This document shows positions 60,026 through 64,000 of a stretch of 64,000 nucleotides of DNA, piece by piece. A program made the translations under genes and the position numbers. The DNA lies in NCBI GenBank assembly GCA_965222835.1, contig CBDCUQ010000001.1, forward strand, positions 124,001 through 188,000. Reading direction: 5' to 3'. This DNA comes from CBDCUQ01 sp965222835 (GTDB lineage Bacteria > Pseudomonadota > Alphaproteobacteria > Rhizobiales > Hyphomicrobiaceae). The first letter of the stretch is position 1. Every line of letters starts with the position of its first letter. The notes beneath the pieces are model-generated. The model was not told the DNA's origin. It searched no databases and saw nothing but the letters and a program-made list of their open reading frames with translations.

Positions 60026-61921
60026 ATGTTAGATGCAATGCGTCGCGGCGCCCAAACTTGGATCGCCAAGATACTCTTCGCACTTCTTATCCTGAGCTTC
60101 GGCATATTCTGGAACGTCTCTGACGTCATCACCGGGATCGGCCGCGGATCGCTGGCGAAAGTGGGAGAAACAGGCATTTCGGTCGACTCCTTCCAAAGAG
60201 CTTTCCAAAATCGCATTTCAGAGCTCTCCCGTAATTCGGGGCAGCGGATCTCCACCGAAATGGCCCTGAAATTCGGATTGGACCGCCAGGTGCTCGATGG
60301 GCTCATTGGCCAAACAGCGTTGCGTTCGCAGGCCGAAAACCTAGGCATTGCATTATCCGACGAGACCATCGCCGAAGAACTGAAACGTGTGCCTCAGTTC
60401 CAGGGTGTCGACGGAAAGTTTTCGCGGCTGGCCTTCGACAGCTTTTTGCGCCAGATCGGCATGGGCGAAGGCACCTTCATTGCCCTCACGCGAAACGAAA
60501 CGCTTGCCCGCATTGTCGCCGATTCACTTATGGGCGCGGTCGTAACGCCGAAACCGTTCCTCGAGCAGCGCAACGCCTACCTCAACGAAACGCGCACAAT
60601 CGACCATTTCACAATCGATAAGGCAAAGATTCCTGCCATCGCCGATCCGGACGAAGGCCTGCTCAAAGAACGTTACGAGCAGAACACAGGAAGCCACATG
60701 TCGGACGAGATGCGCAAAGTGAACATCATCATCTTGGCACTCGACGATCTCAAAAAAGAAGTCTCCGTCTCGGATGAGGAAATTAAACAGTCTTACGAGG
60801 AAACCAAGGCATCGTACGACAAACCCGAACGCCGCCGCGTCCAGCAGATCGCGTTCAAGGACAAGGCCGCGGCAGAGGAAGCACGCAAAGCACTCGTCGA
60901 CGGCACAAAGAACTTCATGGATGTTGCCAAAGAGGTCGGCGCCAAGGAGAGCGATGTCAATCTCGGCATGCTCGCCAAGGCGCAAATCATCGACCCAGCC
61001 GTCGCCGATGCCGCATTTTTGCTAGAACGCGATGCCATTTCTGAAGTGATCGACGGCAAGTTCTCCACCGTCATCGTCCGCGCCATCGAAATCGAGGAAG
61101 GCAAGACGAGCACGTTCGAAGAGGTCAAAGACAAGGTCCGCGATCGCCTGGCCGGCAAGAAGGCCACCACGCTCATCCAGGATCGAGCCGATTTGGTTGA
61201 AGAGGCCCGCAACGCAGGCAAGACTTTCAAGGAGATTTCCGAGACCCAGAAACTCCAGTATTATGACGTGGAAACATCGCAAAAGAACAAGACCGCGGAC
61301 GGCAAGACGGCCCTCGATATCTCCGAAGCCACCACTATCATCAATGCCGCGTTCGCCGCCGAGCAAGGCAACGAAAACGATCCCGTCGAGCTGCCGAGTA
61401 CTGCCTACGCCTGGTACAATGTTGTCTCCGTAACACCGCCTCAGCAAAGGACGTACGAAGCCGTCAAGGATGAGGTCAAAGCCGCCTACATCGCGGCCGA
61501 AACACGCAAGAAGGCGACAGAGATGGCGAGCGACTACGTTGAACGGCTCAACAAGGGCGAAGACATCGCAAAACTCGCAGAGGAAGCCGGCAGCAAGGCG
61601 GAGACCAGCGATACGCAGAAGCGGAACATGTCCCCGCCCGGGCTCACACAGGACGCCATGCGTCAGGCCTTTGCCCTGGCAATAGATGCAGCAGGAAGCG
61701 CACCCACCGCTGATTCGAGCTCACGGATCGTTTTCCAAGTGAAGGGCATCACGCCCGCGGCCGTACCCAACGACAAGGAAGAAGCCGCGCTGGAACAAGA
61801 CCTTCGATCGGCCCTCGGCGGCGAGCAGCTGTCCACCTATGTAAAGGCTCTTGAAGCCGAGCTGGGCGTATCGATCGATGAGGAAACGCTGAAGCGAATT
61901 ACCGGCGCGGATTCACTCTAA
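60026..61921 (+). CDS. ppiD: Periplasmic folding chaperone PpiD (parvulin-family)
   Basis: A 631-residue inner-membrane-anchored peptidyl-prolyl isomerase. A short cytoplasmic start and a membrane helix (TWIAKILFALLILSFGIFW) are followed by the SurA_N-like chaperone region (VGETGISVDSFQRAFQNRI, FGLDRQVLDGLIGQTALRSQAENLGIALSDETIAEEL). A degenerate parvulin domain near 265-375 (RRRVQQIAFKDKAAAEEARKAL, DVNLGMLAKAQIIDPAVADAAFLL) and a C-terminal SurA_N-related part follow. It helps newly translocated proteins at the Sec translocon. trpE starts 15 bp later. Confidence 0.93.
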   Translation: MLDAMRRGAQTWIAKILFALLILSFGIFWNVSDVITGIGRGSLAKVGETGISVDSFQRAFQNRISELSRNSGQRISTEMALKFGLDRQVLDGLIGQTALRSQAENLGIALSDETIAEELKRVPQFQGVDGKFSRLAFDSFLRQIGMGEGTFIALTRNETLARIVADSLMGAVVTPKPFLEQRNAYLNETRTIDHFTIDKAKIPAIADPDEGLLKERYEQNTGSHMSDEMRKVNIIILALDDLKKEVSVSDEEIKQSYEETKASYDKPERRRVQQIAFKDKAAAEEARKALVDGTKNFMDVAKEVGAKESDVNLGMLAKAQIIDPAVADAAFLLERDAISEVIDGKFSTVIVRAIEIEEGKTSTFEEVKDKVRDRLAGKKATTLIQDRADLVEEARNAGKTFKEISETQKLQYYDVETSQKNKTADGKTALDISEATTIINAAFAAEQGNENDPVELPSTAYAWYNVVSVTPPQQRTYEAVKDEVKAAYIAAETRKKATEMASDYVERLNKGEDIAKLAEEAGSKAETSDTQKRNMSPPGLTQDAMRQAFALAIDAAGSAPTADSSSRIVFQVKGITPAAVPNDKEEAALEQDLRSALGGEQLSTYVKALEAELGVSIDEETLKRITGADSL

Positions 61922-61935
61922 TCGCGGGTGCCCCC

Positions 61936-63510
61936 TTGAGCACATTGACTGCGAGATCTCGAGGCCCTGAAGCCTACCCTGCGCGCGAAGACTTCGAGGT
62001 TCGCTACGCCAAAGGCCAGACGCAAGCGGTCTGGACCCGTCTGGTCGCCGACCTCGAAACACCCGTTTCCGCGTATCTGAAGCTCGCCACGCCCGGCCGC
62101 ATGAGCTTTCTGCTTGAATCCGTCGAAGGTGGTGCAACCCGCGGCCGCTATTCGGTCATCGGCCTCGCACCCGACCTCGTCTGGCGCGCAAACGGCAATG
62201 TTGCCGAGAAAAACCATGAGCCCGCCAAACGCCCGAACACGTTTGAGCGCGATACCCGTCCGGCCCTGCAATCGCTGCGTGCGCTACTTAAGGAGTCGCG
62301 GTTTAAGTTACCCGCCGAGCTGCCACCCATGGCGGCAGGTGTTTTCGGATACATGGGCTACGACACGGTCCGCCTCGTCGAACATTTGCCGGACGCAAAC
62401 CCCGACGACTTGGGTGTGCCGGATAGCGTTCTCATCCGCCCCACCGTCATCGTCATATTTGACAGCGTGCGCGATGAGATGAGTATCGTGACGCCCGTTC
62501 GACCCGATGCGAAAACAACGGCAGAAAAAGCCTACAAGGCCGCACTTAAACGTCTCAGGGCTGTCGTGGCCGGTCTCGACGCGCCGGTTGCGCATCCTGC
62601 GTTGACTAACAGGAAGCTCACCCATCCCGAACCGCGCTCGAACACCACCGAAGCCCAGTACCTTTCAATGGTCGAGAAGGCCAAAGAGTACATTCGCGCG
62701 GGCGATATCTTCCAGGTCGTCCTTTCGCAGCGCTTTTCTGCGCCCTTCGCATTGCCGCCCTTCGCCCTCTACCGCGCGCTCCGCAGACTCAACCCATCGC
62801 CCTATCTCTTCCACCTCGATTTCGGAACATTCGCCCTAGTCGGCTCGTCGCCCGAGATCCTCGTACGCGTCAAAGACGGTAATGTCACCATTCGCCCCAT
62901 TGCCGGGACCACGCGCCGCGGCACCTCAGAAAGCGAAGATCGCGCGCTCGCAGACGCCCTCCTGAAGGATCCGAAGGAAAGAGCCGAGCACCTCATGCTG
63001 CTCGACCTCGGACGCAACGACGTCGGGCGCGTAACATCGATTGGAACGGTCGATGTCACCGACCAGTTCGTGATCGAGCGCTATAGCCATGTGATGCACA
63101 TTGTATCGAATGTCATGGGCAAACTTGCCAAGGGGCATGACGCCGTCGATGCGCTGATGGCCGGTTTCCCGGCTGGAACGGTCTCGGGCGCCCCCAAGGT
63201 TCGCGCCATGGAAATCATCGACGAACTCGAACGCGCCAAACGCGGGCCCTATGCAGGTTGCGTCGGGTACTTCACCGCAGATGGCGAAATGGACACAGCA
63301 ATCGTGCTGCGAACAGGCCTCGTCAAGGATGGCATGCTGCACGTGCAGGCGGGTGCCGGCATCGTCTATGATTCTGTTCCCGAGAACGAGCAGCAAGAGT
63401 GCATCAACAAAGCCAAGGCCGTCGTTCGCGCGGCCGAAGAAGCGGTGCGCTTCGCAGCCAAGACCAAGCGAACAAATGCAAAGGGCAACGGCGGTCCCTT
63501 CGGCGGATAA
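61936..63510 (+). CDS. trpE: Anthranilate synthase component I
   Basis: A 524-residue chorismate-using enzyme, first step of tryptophan synthesis. The N-terminal LLESVEGGATRGRYSVIGLAPDLVWRANG and LPPMAAGVFGYMGYDTVRLVE form the regulatory part with the LLES tryptophan-binding motif. The catalytic part has SPEILVRVKDGNVTIRPIAGTTRRGTSESEDRALADALLKDPKERAEHLMLLDLGRNDVGRV and the GTVSGAPKVRAMEIIDELE loop. A TTG start 15 bp after ppiD suits a coupled unit. trpG does not follow: the next gene is convergent. Confidence 0.97.
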   Translation: MSTLTARSRGPEAYPAREDFEVRYAKGQTQAVWTRLVADLETPVSAYLKLATPGRMSFLLESVEGGATRGRYSVIGLAPDLVWRANGNVAEKNHEPAKRPNTFERDTRPALQSLRALLKESRFKLPAELPPMAAGVFGYMGYDTVRLVEHLPDANPDDLGVPDSVLIRPTVIVIFDSVRDEMSIVTPVRPDAKTTAEKAYKAALKRLRAVVAGLDAPVAHPALTNRKLTHPEPRSNTTEAQYLSMVEKAKEYIRAGDIFQVVLSQRFSAPFALPPFALYRALRRLNPSPYLFHLDFGTFALVGSSPEILVRVKDGNVTIRPIAGTTRRGTSESEDRALADALLKDPKERAEHLMLLDLGRNDVGRVTSIGTVDVTDQFVIERYSHVMHIVSNVMGKLAKGHDAVDALMAGFPAGTVSGAPKVRAMEIIDELERAKRGPYAGCVGYFTADGEMDTAIVLRTGLVKDGMLHVQAGAGIVYDSVPENEQQECINKAKAVVRAAEEAVRFAAKTKRTNAKGNGGPFGG

Positions 63511-63562
63511 GAGCGCCGGACATCCATTCGCAAAAAACCGGGATCCAGCTCTGCTGCGCCAA

Positions 63563-64000
63563 TCAGCCAGCACGTCGGAACACTGCCGACGCGGCCAGAC
63601 CACAACCAAGCGCCAAGAGCACGGTAAGCGATCCATAGAGCACCGCATAGTCTTGCGCAAAGTCGTAGATCCAAAGCTCAAACCCAGATCGTTGCAAATT
63701 GACCCGGGTCGAGTAACGGCTCAGCATTTTTCCTTCGTGGAAGAGATAGACGCGCGCCTGTAGCCGACCAACCGGAATGTTGGCCGGCAACTCGATCGAC
63801 GTGCGGAAGAGACTACGCCCGATAAAGGCGACACCATAATCCTCGCGCAGGAAGAGCCCCTCGTCTTCCTTGAGTCGTGTGACGGCGTCCCTGTATTTCT
63901 GCACCTCGGATGCCAACATCGTTCTGAGCATCTTTGCGCGCGCTGTGAACCGCAGGTTCCGGTACCCGATCACGTTTTCCCTTAGAAGATCGGGATCGGC
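63563..64000 (-). CDS. Alph_Pro_TM (TIGR02186) family membrane protein (N-terminus outside window)
   Basis: The last 145 codons of a gene that is open to the window edge. The sequence reads ADPDLLRENVIGYRNLRFTARAKMLRTMLASEVQKYRD and VAFIGRSLFRTSIELPANIPVGRLQARVYLFHEGKMLSRYSTRVNLQRSGFELWIYDFA, then one membrane helix (YGSLTVLLALGCGLAASAVF). This is the end of the alphaproteobacterial transmembrane family often placed beside TauE/SafE sulfite exporters. The function is unknown. It is convergent with trpE. Confidence 0.85.
   Translation of the reverse strand, partial: ADPDLLRENVIGYRNLRFTARAKMLRTMLASEVQKYRDAVTRLKEDEGLFLREDYGVAFIGRSLFRTSIELPANIPVGRLQARVYLFHEGKMLSRYSTRVNLQRSGFELWIYDFAQDYAVLYGSLTVLLALGCGLAASAVFRRAG

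Noticed and set aside
1..64000. CRISPR arrays, rRNA genes and insertion sequences
   Set aside because: No regularly spaced repeats, no rRNA sequence and no transposase frames were found. The only notable repeats are the 46-bp pair, the pqqA pair and the flp modules.

Overview
The window is a chromosomal segment of an alphaproteobacterium, most likely a member of the Hyphomicrobiales (Hyphomicrobiaceae-like). The basis is the gene set and order: a tpiA-secG-pyrG run, ppiD-trpE, the uracil-DNA glycosylase next to ETF-ubiquinone oxidoreductase, the membrane ferritin MbfA, a complete Caulobacter/rhizobial-type cpa/tad pilus locus, and orphan PQQ precursor peptides. The genus is an inference. The base composition is moderately GC-rich throughout, except for two visibly AT-richer zones (about 42.1-42.7 kb and 46-49.2 kb).

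Layout. 1-9.3 kb is housekeeping and transport: a truncated maeB, apaG, lepA, an unrecognised Q/M-rich protein, a SulP transporter, mbfA, a GbsR-like regulator with a DUF4166 partner, and tRNA-Ser(CGA). 9.3-10.7 kb is an isolated TadG-like gene. 11.3-28.1 kb is an exopolysaccharide locus. It has a NusG-like antiterminator, a Wzy-like EpsG polymerase, a Wzx flippase, a WcaJ-like priming transferase, four glycosyltransferases, a deacetylase, an ATP-grasp ligase, an acyltransferase, an FkbM methyltransferase, a Wza-like export lipoprotein, a CpsB-like PHP phosphatase and a J-domain protein. No Wzc-like copolymerase is visible. 28.3-31.1 kb holds purH, a GNAT acetyltransferase and a secreted Cys/His protein. 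At 31.4-31.8 kb are two separate pqqA units encoding the same 29-residue peptide.

32-43.2 kb is the tad locus: three flp pilins, cpaABCDE and tadABC on the minus strand, with a divergent secretin-like N-domain protein. One pilin is only 54 residues long. 43.3-45.9 kb holds a PA0069-type radical SAM protein and two arsenosugar-type glycosyltransferases. 45.9-49.3 kb looks like an inserted island: a four-gene minus-strand operon (TIR-membrane-PAN protein, peptidoglycan-binding-like protein, two secreted unknowns) flanked by a 46-bp direct repeat with one mismatch. The repeat lies at the 3' ends of what were probably two convergent neighbours. 49.2-64 kb returns to core metabolism: DUF4267 protein, FAD oxidoreductase, moaB, GyrI-like protein, UDG, ETF-QO, PilZ, pyrG, secG, tpiA, ppiD, trpE, and a truncated Alph_Pro_TM gene at the right edge.

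The points most worth following up are the repeat-flanked TIR island, the duplicated identical PqqA peptides with a shared upstream element, and a perfect 20-bp palindrome across the start codon of the GbsR-like gene, which is probably leaderless. All family assignments come from reading the translated sequence and motifs; no database search was run.
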